Below are positions 1-10,709 of a DNA stretch of 64,000 nucleotides, piece after piece. This DNA is from Sanghuangporus weigelae. Lineage: Eukaryota > Basidiomycota > Agaricomycetes > Hymenochaetales > Hymenochaetaceae. The notes under the pieces were generated by a model. It searched no databases. It worked only from the letters and a program-made list of their open reading frames with translations, and was not told the DNA's origin. Position numbers and translations under genes: made by a program. Numbering within the stretch: the stretch's first letter is position 1; every line of letters starts with the position of its first letter. The stretch is taken from positions 992,001 through 1,056,000 of the forward strand of contig CP137320.1 in NCBI GenBank assembly GCA_033182465.1, written 5' to 3'.

Positions 1-1452
1 GCGTCTGAATCCGGTGGCCAATACACACGAGCACCTTGTGTATCCAGACCGACGTCCATACCAAGCATTGTCGCGACACCGGGGAACCACACGCCAGTGC
101 ACGTGCCCTGATAATCAAGTCTCATCTTCACTCCATCCGCCCGAGTCTCGAGGATGGTGCATGTCATATTGGCAGCGACCTCATCTACACCAACACGTCG
201 TCTACCGTCAGGGTAATCCTGCACGCGCAGTGGTGCAGCCCAACGAATACGAATGCGATCTGTGCTCGTGAAAGTACCGTGGATCAAGCAGTTCTCCAGT
301 GCACTGCCGGTAAAGGAAGCTTCGGATGACTCGTCGTCTGCAAATTCTGTGTATGCACTTGTTCGACCACCGAGCTTTGGCATGGGTGTTGTCCGAGTGA
401 CATGCGGTTCCGTCGCGAGATCCCAGCCATTAAGATCTTCGTCTGATTCTAAGGAGGCGAAGGAAGTTGAAATCGACGAGGGCGAGGGCAATCGTACTTT
501 GATATGATTTGATAGACATTTAGGAATCGGAATTGAGATCTTTCGTACTAATAAGTGGTTGAGAGCTGGAAGGAGATATAGGCTCATACCATGAAAGGTG
601 CCTTCGGTGGCTACACTCCATACTCAGCAATTGATATCATCCATGAAAGTCGAAGCCCTCACCTTTGACGAGAACGGGACCCATAAAGACAAACCCGCCA
701 TAAACTGAATTGTGTTTCGGTCACCGATTGAATATCGTCTTCCAGTGCTTCCAGAGCGATGCGACGGTGTTCTGTGCATCCTACGTGCAGAGCGCACGTC
801 GCTTTCGCTGTCTGAACCACTCTTCATCTTATACTTCGAAGGGAATTCTTTGGGTATAACATAACAAACGTTGTATCCGCTGATGAGGAAGTAGCCAGTA
901 TACCGCTCTTCCAAAGCAGGAACGGCTGAGCCATTCACAGATCCCCTCCCCGGTGTACTCTGCGGAGTGGTATCAAAGAGGGACAAGTATGATTTCGTTG
1001 AGCGTGCAGGAAGGTTAAGGGCACGGGCGGCATTGTGGAGAAGGGGATGGCTAGAAGAAGAGAAGTTGTACGGCACGGAATCAGAATCCAGGGGATGAAC
1101 AGAATAGTCGCGAATTTTGATGTTCTCCTCTACGAGAATATCTCAGTTCAGAAGCCGCAAGTAGCAACACTGTACCGTACCAGCGAAAATGGGGATAATT
1201 TGGCCTGGAGTTACAGAATCGATTGGCACACCGATCTGGAACGAAAGGAGTTTATTCCTGTATAAAAGTATATAGGATGAAGCTTACCTTCAAATATAAT
1301 TTGATTGACGCGCCATCCGCGCTCTGCTTTGCTTTGCCTTCTATTGCCAGTCGCGAGACAATATTTAGTTTCGATGGTCCAGTTCCAGTGTAGCTTGTGG
1401 CAGACGAAAGGGTAGGAGAGAATGCCCCGTTTCGAGGCGTCACCGGCGCCAT
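1..1452 (-). CDS. Uncharacterised conserved-looking protein, 3' end beyond window
   Basis: I do not recognise this gene. Reading the minus strand from ATG 1452, four exons keep one frame. Exon 1 ends with residues SIKLYLK before a GTAAGC donor. A short exon reads IGVPIDSVTPGQIIPIF, then a 51-nt intron (1180-1130). The third exon reads EENIKIRDYSVHPLDSDSVP and runs to 663. A 123-nt intron (662-540) follows, and the last exon (539 to the window edge) stays open. The protein has Ser/Arg-rich linkers and a strand-rich second half (SALENCLIHGTFTSTDRIRI). There is no signal peptide or obvious membrane segment. The third and fourth exons together give over 300 residues without a stop, and codon use matches the neighbours, so it is surely a real gene. 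The start is less certain: the next upstream frame is also open to about 1579. The gene is truncated by the window edge, not by a mutation. Confidence 0.7.
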
Positions 1453-2542
1453 AAAGACCTAACGAAGGATGCACGTAACAACTCGCAGGATGATGGTAGT
1501 CAGCGGTCAAGAGGAGTCGGTCGCGGTAGAGAGACGCGCTCAGCGGCCTCAGCGTTTCCTCCTGCAGAAGCACCATCACGTGGAGACGCGACTTGAAGCG
1601 GAGCTTGAATTTCTGAACACAACCAGACGTCGTAGGCTTCCTTTTCCTTTTAATCCACGGCGTCCAAATTACTATCTCGCCCCGTTGCTATGTTGCATTC
1701 TCATATGGCAGAGATGGTCCAGACAAGCGTCGAAGAGTGACTTTATTGGACTCATTAAAACAGTTCTAGCTGAATGCTTCTCCCATTGGTCGAGGAGTGA
1801 TGAAGCAGGACCACCTGTCGAGCGCCGACATTACCTCAGCAATCCGATCTAGGTGGTGCAGTACTAGTGGTAAGTCTGTCTTTCTTTCTTGTACTATGTC
1901 CGTGCTTGAAGTGCATGCCGATGACGAAAACCCTGGTAAAAGTACGCACCCGCGCTCCTTTTGGGGTTCTCACAAGGAGAGGCGTCGTGTGCCAGTTCTC
2001 ATGAGCTGGAGCGCGTACGGATGGGTGTGGATGCTGAGGTAAAGGCGAGTCTGAGGCGTGCATTTTATTCTGTCTCTTTGAATGTGCTTCGAATCGGATG
2101 CTGACTGCATTTCTTCGTCAAGGAATTTAAAATGCGAAAATTTCATAATCTACATGTATTTCGTGTGTATTAATATTATGTCAGGGTAATAGCGAATAAT
2201 AATAGACGAAAGCGTAACCTTATCAGAACGTGGTTAGTCACGAATGCGAGTAGCCTCAGCGCTTCTTAAGCTTGTGTGCTTGCTACTCGTCTGCTGCCTG
2301 CCTGCTTGCGTGTTCTCCAGTCCTGCTTTCTTGCCCAGTCATTCGTTTAAGTCTTAGCGAAGCGTCACTCCTTGACCCTAGAATTCTCGTAAAACATCCG
2401 ATTACGCCATTACATCCCCATAAAAGGCTAATCTGACCCCTCCGCTAATTTATTGGCTGGCACCTTTTTTTCGAGAGAACACTTCTGTCGGATAGCCGAC
2501 TTTCAAACCAGGCCCCGTTTCACGCCCGCTTTTGCGTCTGAG
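1453..2542. other. Intergenic region between divergent genes
   Basis: This 1.1-kb stretch lies between the starts of the unknown minus-strand gene and the plus-strand nucleotide-sugar transporter. The half nearest the transporter is AT-rich around 2090-2210, then pyrimidine-rich from about 2270, as expected for a promoter and 5' leader. Short open frames exist on both strands (for example 1469-1852 plus), but none shows a domain, good splice structure or protein-like composition. I see no repeat or RNA gene. Confidence 0.5.
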
Positions 2543-4320
2543 ATGCAGAAACGCCCTCTGCCTCTCTCTTCCTCTTTGCCACACATGGACTCAGCTCCCT
2601 CTCGTCTGGCACACTCTCCGTCGAAAATTGGCCTCAGCACCTTCACATCTCGCTTCACGTCCAGCAGAGAGGTTCTTCTGCCGTCAACGACAAAATCTAC
2701 ACTGAATGGCGGTAGTGGGAGCGGGAGGCCAGAGAGCACGAGTCAGGCGTTGTTCTGCGGTGTGCCGCTGAAATACGTTTCGTGAGTCCCCGTCTGCCAC
2801 ATTATCTCGAATTCAGACAGGAATTGACCGTTTGAGACAGACTGCTCACGCTCGCCATTCAAAATGCGGCCCTATCGATAGTCATGCACTATTCGAGGGT
2901 CTCAACGCCTGCGTCAAAGTCCTACTCGCCTGCATCAGCGGTACTGCTTAATGAGATTCTCAAAGGCGCGATCTCCTTCGTTATCGCTTTCGCGCGAACA
3001 CCGAGCGCCCCGTCGATCGGCTTGACCCCGCGCAGGTCGTCCAGAGGTCTCGTACGAACTCCGGCGTCTTGCATAGGAAGACTATCCCGACTTAGCGGAG
3101 AAATCTTCGCGCCGGATTGCTGGAAGCTCTCCATTCCCGCGATTCTCTATGTCATCCAGAACTCTCTCCAATTCGTCGCTATCAGCAACCTTCCCGTCGC
3201 AAGTTTCCAAGTTGCGTATCAAATGAAGATTATGACCACGGCCGCGTTCTCCGTCATGCTTCTCGGAAAACGGCTTTCCAAGGCGAAATGGATGTCTCTA
3301 CTTTTGCTAGCGGTTGGCGTGGGGATTGTGCAGGTCCAAACTGCCTCCGTCAATGCTGTACCGCCCAAAGTGCACGAGGCAGTTGGAAGTGCAGCTGCCG
3401 CGGCACCTAAGCATTTTCACGTCATGTTCCCTTTGAAAGGCTTCGCGGCTGTCATTGCTGCTTGCTTTACATCCGGCCTTGCAGGTGTCTACTTTGAAAT
3501 GGTGCTCAAGAACTCCAAGGCAGACCTTTGGGTGCGCAACGTACAGCTTTCGCTATTTTCACTTATTCCGGCATTACTTCCCGTTATCTTTTCCTCGTCA
3601 CCGAGCGGCGCGAACCCTTCAAACAGCTTTTTCGGAGACATTTTCAAGAACTTTGGGGCATGGGCATGGGCGACCGTATCTATTCAAGTGTTCGGAGGTC
3701 TTGTCACCGCGGTCGTCATAAAATACTCGGACAATATTTTGAAAGGGTTTGCGACGAGTCTATCGATCATCCTCTCTTTCCTTGCGAGTGTCGCGCTTTT
3801 CGATTTCCACATTACCTCAAGCTTCCTCTTTGGCGCGTCGATTGTGCTTGCGGCCACTTGGATCTACAACCAGCCTACACCGCGTGAGCCTCTGGTTGAC
3901 GCAAAGGGTATCGGATTCGCTTTCGGCAACGAGAAGAATACAGGGCAGGTGCTTACGATGTCGGTCGGTCGTAATGATCCTATCATTGGCGAGAAGGTCG
4001 AAAGGCGACCTTCTACCTCTGGCCTGAGTTCATTAGCGGGTAGCTCGCAATCGCTTTCGAACCTTTTTGGATTGAGCGCGTCCGCAGAGAAGGAGCGCTT
4101 GGCACGTGAACGCGAGGAGGAATCCTCGATGCTGTCACTTGCGTCACGTACATCGTCGCAATCGCATTTCGGTTCGAACCCGTCGACTTTCGTCTCACGA
4201 TCACCCTCGCCCTTGAATCCTCATCCTGCTCCCGCTGCCCGCACTGGAGGCGCTTCTACCAGTCCGAGTTCATCTCCAACAACGTTGCAACCTCCATTCT
4301 TCAACCAGCGAAGATTTTAA
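2543..4320 (+). CDS. UDP-galactose / nucleotide-sugar transporter (SLC35A family)
   Basis: This is a multi-pass Golgi antiporter of the SLC35A/Gms1 family that imports nucleotide sugar in exchange for UMP. Two exons are joined across a 59-nt intron (2782-2840; GTGAGT donor, ACAG acceptor): ..PLKYVS + LLTLAIQNAALSIVMHYSR. The total is about 572 residues. Family hallmarks are QNSLQFVAISNLPVASFQV, YQMKIMTTA with the neighbouring GKRLS loop, GLAGVYFEMVLK, DLWVRNVQLS, and KYSDNILKGFATSLSII near the end of the core. Hydrophobic segments account for about ten helices. Two parts are longer than usual: an N-terminal Ser-rich leader of about 80 residues, and a C-terminal tail of roughly 170 residues after the last helix (WIYNQP), rich in Ser/Pro and presumably cytosolic. 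The start ATG 2543 was chosen as the first in-frame ATG in a Ser/Pro-rich leader; an internal ATG (2584) is possible. The exact sugar substrate is inferred from family only. Confidence 0.9.
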
Positions 4321-5073
4321 GTTGAATCCTGCACATCCTCATTACTCACGATCCTCTCCTCGGTCTTGTCCTTTTTTTCGCTTTATGGATTTCATTCCTT
4401 GTGCAGGACAGACGCAATCTAATGACGCTTCACGAGTGCTTTCGATACCCGCATCTCACTGTTTCCAACTTTCCTTCCCCTTCTTATTCATGTAGACACT
4501 CTAAAACATTCGTTAATCGGATTTCGTCCGACATGTGCAATTTCACCTCCCTTCTCTTTCGCTTCATGTTTACTGGACCGGAACTTTCAAATTTTTTTTT
4601 CGACCTTCGATTTTAACTTTAAACTTAGCGGCCTCTTACGAGGGACCATTATTCTCGTGATTGATTGAGTCATTTTTACAATAGCTTCCATTCATCTATT
4701 CTTCGGCTCTCTTCAAAATTTATTGATATTTGTTATATAGTGTATCTGCTTCGGTCGGGTACTACTCTTATAGTGCTTGTTAAAGATTTTTTTCTTTTCT
4801 TTTCTCGTTTATTCGTCTTCGAACTTTTTCTTTTTCACACCACTTTTTTTCTTTACAATTTTAATTGTCGAAGAAAAAGCAAAACCTGAACCCCCCTCTT
4901 ACCTTTGTAGAAGAGGTGCTTAACGGCTCGGAAACTTTGATGGCAATGTACGCATCTCATATAACGATGGAATGTGGATTGGATAGGATTGAATATAAAG
5001 TTTGATACGTATTTTGCTCTGTTTGTGAGTGATCGACGCGAGTGATCGCGTTTCTTATTCTTAACCTACCTCA
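4321..5073. other. 3' UTR and intergenic T-rich region
   Basis: The 750 bp after the transporter stop are strongly T-rich on the plus strand (T runs near 4590, 4660 and 4790-4860). This is typical of a fungal 3' UTR followed by the promoter of the next gene, MDM12. An ATG-started open frame at 4401-4616 and others nearby are low-complexity and look like chance. No repeat or RNA gene is seen. Confidence 0.5.
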
Positions 5074-6237
5074 ATGTCGCTGGACCTAGCATGGGACGAG
5101 CTCGATAACGCCCTTGCACAGCGACTGGTCGACATACTCAATAGGAGTCTTGCTAATACTCCACGTCCGTCCTTTATTGGACCGGTAGAAGTTACGGGCC
5201 TTGACTTCGGCACCGTGCCTCCAGATATTGAGGTAGTGGACCTGCGCGATATATACCGAGATTTTCTAGAAGACGATGAAGATGAGATTTCTGCCAGCGG
5301 CGGCGGTGCGGATGGGAGGAGAAAAGCTAAAGGTAGAGCTGAAGGCGAGAGGATGAAAGGAGAGGTAGATCTCGAAGAGGAGGAGTACGAGTGGGTCCCG
5401 CGTCGCGATGCGGAGTTGGCGGCAGCGTACGATTCGGCCACGTACCACCCGCTTCCACCGCATATGAGATATAACGGTGCAGCGAGCGTGCCGAATTTAG
5501 CGGACTTGAGACCGGGGTTGGGCTTGCATGCGCGTGGGATGGGTTTGTCGGCGTCGATGTATAGTGCGCCTCCTCCTCCACCGCCGTCTCCTCCTGCGAA
5601 CGTCTTTAGTCCGGATACGTCATTTGGTATTGGTGAAAGAAGAAATCCGTGCACCCCTCAGGCACCGCCTTCGTCTGTTGAAGCGCCTTCGACGCTGTCT
5701 GCCGCCTCGTCCACCCCATCTTCAAACTCTGCGCCGACGCCAACTGCGAATCCAGCTATAAGCACGCATCCGAATATACAGATTCATTTTCGTATCTTGC
5801 ATCATTCCGATTTGCGACTATCCTTGACGACTTCCCTGCTTATTAACTATCCCTCGCCTCTGTTCCTCTCGCTTCCTATTAAGCTTGCTGTAACTGGCTT
5901 GGAATTCAACGGCGAAGTCGCTCTAGCGTACGAAGGTGCTTCGTCACCGCGTCGTGTTCATTTCTGCTTGCTGGACGATCTTGATCCGTATGGTCTTGCA
6001 ACTGGTGCTGGCTCTCCCGCGTCGCGCGACGGCGGAACTGATCCGGCGGCAAAGCCATTGCCGGTCGGAAAACGTTTGTTACCGTCGATTTTTATCGAAA
6101 GCGAGATCGGACAGGCAGACAAGCATGTGTTGAAGAACGTTACGCGTGTGGAACGCTTCATACAGGACGTTATTCGCAAGACTGTCGAGGACGAGCTTGT
6201 CTTTCCCAACTTCCATACGATCATTCTCGACGAGTGA
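5074..6237 (+). CDS. MDM12: Mdm12, ERMES complex lipid-transfer subunit
   Basis: Mdm12 is the cytosolic SMP-domain bridge of the ER-mitochondria encounter structure (ERMES) and carries phospholipid between the ER protein Mmm1 and the outer-membrane proteins Mdm34/Mdm10. The gene is a single exon of 387 residues with an ATG in a clean context. The SMP domain is split by an acidic, proline-rich insertion, as in other fungi. The N-terminal part reads MSLDLAWDEL, then LNRSLANTPRPSFIGPVEV and VPPDIEVVDLRDIYRDFLE. The C-terminal part resumes at NIQIHFRILHHSDLRLSLT, passes LPIKLAVTGLEFNGEVALAY, and ends ERFIQDVIRKTVEDELVFPN. The insertion (about residues 65-230) is rich in Glu, Pro and Ser and likely disordered. 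The gene is convergent with ELP3, with only 86 bp between stop codons, so the 3' UTRs probably overlap. Confidence 0.95.
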   Translation: MSLDLAWDELDNALAQRLVDILNRSLANTPRPSFIGPVEVTGLDFGTVPPDIEVVDLRDIYRDFLEDDEDEISASGGGADGRRKAKGRAEGERMKGEVDLEEEEYEWVPRRDAELAAAYDSATYHPLPPHMRYNGAASVPNLADLRPGLGLHARGMGLSASMYSAPPPPPPSPPANVFSPDTSFGIGERRNPCTPQAPPSSVEAPSTLSAASSTPSSNSAPTPTANPAISTHPNIQIHFRILHHSDLRLSLTTSLLINYPSPLFLSLPIKLAVTGLEFNGEVALAYEGASSPRRVHFCLLDDLDPYGLATGAGSPASRDGGTDPAAKPLPVGKRLLPSIFIESEIGQADKHVLKNVTRVERFIQDVIRKTVEDELVFPNFHTIILDE

Positions 6238-6323
6238 ACATTCATTCCTATGGAATACATTGCGGATGTGGACGTCTATGGATACATACAGAAGGAAGCG
6301 TGTATGTTCGTCTAACTCAAGGG

Positions 6324-8442
<2,119 letters not shown>

Positions 8443-8627
8443 TGCAGAAGATTTGGTTGACTTAGATTCTTAGAAATTTCAAGTACCTCACTGGAGGTCG
8501 GATTGTGGACGATCGGCGTACCTAAATTGGGAATATGTCACGGGACAATTTCTTCGTTTCGTGTCCTTGATCCCGACCCAATTCTTCCCAGTCCGAGTTG
8601 TACTCAACAATTGGTCCCCCAGTCATT
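8443..8627. promoter_or_regulatory. Shared divergent promoter ELP3 / MRP51
   Basis: Only 185 bp separate the start codons of the tRNA-modifying ELP3 and the mitoribosomal MRP51 gene, so both promoters and 5' leaders must share this piece. I see no TATA box. A pyrimidine-rich stretch precedes the MRP51 ATG. Bidirectional use is inferred from geometry only. Confidence 0.5.
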
Positions 8628-10079
8628 ATGTCTGCACCTGCCGCATCTGCAGTAACTGCGGCAGCTGTGATGACCAAAGTTCCAAGGATCCCTCCGTCAA
8701 ATTTTGCTGTTCTCCTTCGCCGGTCGAAATTCGCCTCGTATGACCCGCAAATAGGGCAGATCTACACTACCTACGATGGAAGCGCTCACAGGGGAGACTG
8801 GGGCTTAAAGAGGCCACTCTCCGTGCGACGACGCGATGGTCGCCTCATTATCAGTAGCGTCGATACTTTATACCAGCAAACCGAATGGACCAGCGCGTAT
8901 TCCGACGCGAACGCCGTACGCAAGTTTGGAGAGATTGGTGTGACTCCTCAGATCGATCCCAAGGGGCATTGGATACGTCGGTTTAAGATGGACAACACGA
9001 GCTCACAACCGGAAGACAGTACGACGAGTACGACGCGGAAGATTAACTGGATGCACGACTCTGACTATGCCAGGGAGGAGCCCGATGGTGTCAAACTGGA
9101 CATCCAAATGTACTCGCCCGTCCCGAACCCCGACGCGATGAAACCGAAGCGGTTCGAGCGTTACCTACGCAGACTGCGTCGCCTCGTCCCGGAGTTCCAA
9201 GAGTATGTGGAGAGAAAGAAAGAGATAGAGAGAGAGAAAGCAAAAGAGGAAGAGGAAGAGAAAGAGAAAAAGAAGACAGTCGATCCACCCTTTCATCACT
9301 TGGCACTCTCTTCTCGTCGTTATCACGAAGAGTTCTTGGGGGCCAAGTTCGTAGAATCTTGCAAAGAGAGCCCGAACTTCATTCACTCCATGCCTCATCC
9401 AACCGGCGGACTCACATATAACAATATGAACGAATTGCAAAGCGCTATTTCTGCGAAACCCATTCCGGGACGGAGGCTTTACCTAGAGAGGGATACGACA
9501 AACACACTTCGGGCCAAGATGAACGTAGCTTTGGGAGGCTGGGTCGGCGGAGAACACATGACTCTTAAGGGAGGCGAGAAGGGCAAAGAGTGTACTGTTC
9601 CGTTGACGGACGTTGGAACGAAGGAAGGAGAACCAAGGCGGGACCCAGATGCAGGAAAGGATGTGTTCAGACCATTGTCGATGAAGTGTTTCCTACAGAA
9701 TGCGCCTACTGTGGTCGGGAAGTACCCGCAACGGATTCAGGATACTGCTTTGAGGATGCAGGTTGTTAGCTGGTCCAACGCGGATAAAGCTCGCTCCAAT
9801 CCATACAAGCCCGGGACTGTCGAGTACGTCAAGCACGAGGAACGCCAACATAGCCCTCAACATTCACAACCCAAAGTATCGTACTCTGAAAAACGGAAAA
9901 GCCCCTTCGCAGCGTATAAACAGCGAGTGAGAACACCGCCGAAGGACGACGGGAACCCTACCGCACTGGTGAAAACTCTACGGAATACCATTGGCAGGAC
10001 GTGGCAGGACGAAAGACCCGCGACCGGATCCCGAAAACAAGTAGCTGCGAGTCATAGCACAGGGAATGAAGAAGTCTAG
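8628..10079 (+). CDS. MRP51: Mitochondrial small-subunit ribosomal protein, Mrp51-like (bS1m)
   Basis: This looks like the fungal mitoribosomal protein Mrp51 (bS1m) of the 37S subunit, which in yeast is also linked to translation of mitochondrial mRNAs through their leaders. It is a single exon of 483 residues from ATG 8628. The family signature lies near the N terminus: SNFAVLLRRSKFASYDPQIG, then a Thr/Tyr segment, AHRGDWGLKRPL, and QQTEWTSAYSDANAVRKFGE. The Ala/Thr-rich N terminus is compatible with mitochondrial import. Around residues 195-222 there is a Lys/Glu low-complexity stretch from a purine-rich DNA tract (about 9207-9276), probably a charged helix. The C-terminal third is basic and poorly conserved in appearance. 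The stop lies only 20 bp from the stop of the convergent HYPK-like gene. Confidence 0.85.
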   Translation: MSAPAASAVTAAAVMTKVPRIPPSNFAVLLRRSKFASYDPQIGQIYTTYDGSAHRGDWGLKRPLSVRRRDGRLIISSVDTLYQQTEWTSAYSDANAVRKFGEIGVTPQIDPKGHWIRRFKMDNTSSQPEDSTTSTTRKINWMHDSDYAREEPDGVKLDIQMYSPVPNPDAMKPKRFERYLRRLRRLVPEFQEYVERKKEIEREKAKEEEEEKEKKKTVDPPFHHLALSSRRYHEEFLGAKFVESCKESPNFIHSMPHPTGGLTYNNMNELQSAISAKPIPGRRLYLERDTTNTLRAKMNVALGGWVGGEHMTLKGGEKGKECTVPLTDVGTKEGEPRRDPDAGKDVFRPLSMKCFLQNAPTVVGKYPQRIQDTALRMQVVSWSNADKARSNPYKPGTVEYVKHEERQHSPQHSQPKVSYSEKRKSPFAAYKQRVRTPPKDDGNPTALVKTLRNTIGRTWQDERPATGSRKQVAASHSTGNEEV

Positions 10080-10099
10080 TCTAGATAGTACACATATAT

Positions 10100-10514
10100 C
10101 TATCGCGCATCCCCGGACTTGTGTCCAGGACTAATCAGATCCAACAATGCTTTCTCAAGGTCACCCTTCGTTTCGCCAAGTGCACGTTCTGCTTGTGCTC
10201 GAGGTATCTCGAGTTCGCGTACCTGAAAATGTATGACTGAACGAGAGGTTCAATAATTTAAGAAAAATACAAACATACAATCAGATCGACATCTTCTCTC
10301 TTCGCAACAAAACTATCCTTTGCCTTTGCGGCAGGCTTAGGAGGAAATAGCTCGCCGCTGAAGATTGCCGCCTCCATCTTCCCCTTGTTATAAGAAAGGC
10401 CATCCACGAACTGTCCAAATTTGTCAGGTGGCAAAAGATGGGAAGAGCTGTTCCGGAGCGTACGTTTACGATGACCTCTGGTTCTGGTCTGCCGTTCAGC
10501 GGATTTCGTTGCAT
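10100..10514 (-). CDS. HYPK-like protein, NatA-associated UBA-domain factor
   Basis: This small gene resembles Huntingtin-interacting protein K, which binds the NatA N-terminal acetyltransferase at the ribosome. Three exons (10514-10464, 10410-10279, 10222-10100) join in phase to give 101 residues. The N terminus MQRNPLNGRPEPEVIVN is followed by DGLSYNKGKMEAAIFSGELF. An acidic linker with KREDVDLI leads into the UBA-like helix bundle VRELEIPRAQAERALGETKG and DLEKALLDLIS, near-identical in layout to animal HYPK. The first exon has only 17 codons. A longer in-frame reading through intron 1 exists but lacks an ATG and loses the conserved RPEPEVIVN start. The gene lies tail-to-tail with MRP51 and head-to-head with HFM1 (195 bp). 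Confidence 0.88.
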
Positions 10515-10709
10515 TATGGTCGAGTCTTGAATTGAAACTCGATGGGATGGTCACAGCTTTACAGGACCACGTGATCTCTTATTCCTTCAAGATCGACGCG
10601 CGAATGTCGACGCGACTCCTTGTCTTTACTCCATCATTACATTCTGTCGGAAACGGAAACATATACCAGCTGCGGTAATTCTCTTACCTGCAGCTGCGCG
10701 TCTGATGAC
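10515..10709. promoter_or_regulatory. Shared divergent promoter HYPK-like / HFM1
   Basis: A 195-bp gap separates the HYPK-like start codon from the HFM1 start codon. It contains a CACGTG palindrome (near 10567-10572), a potential bHLH/E-box site. The pairing of a general translation factor with a meiosis gene suggests separate control from one short region. Function is inferred from position. Confidence 0.4.

Noticed and set aside
10258-10554. 98-codon open frame reading through HYPK-like intron 1
   Set aside because: It begins at a GTG, not ATG. The spliced version restores the conserved RPEPEVIVN start and a good GT-AG intron.
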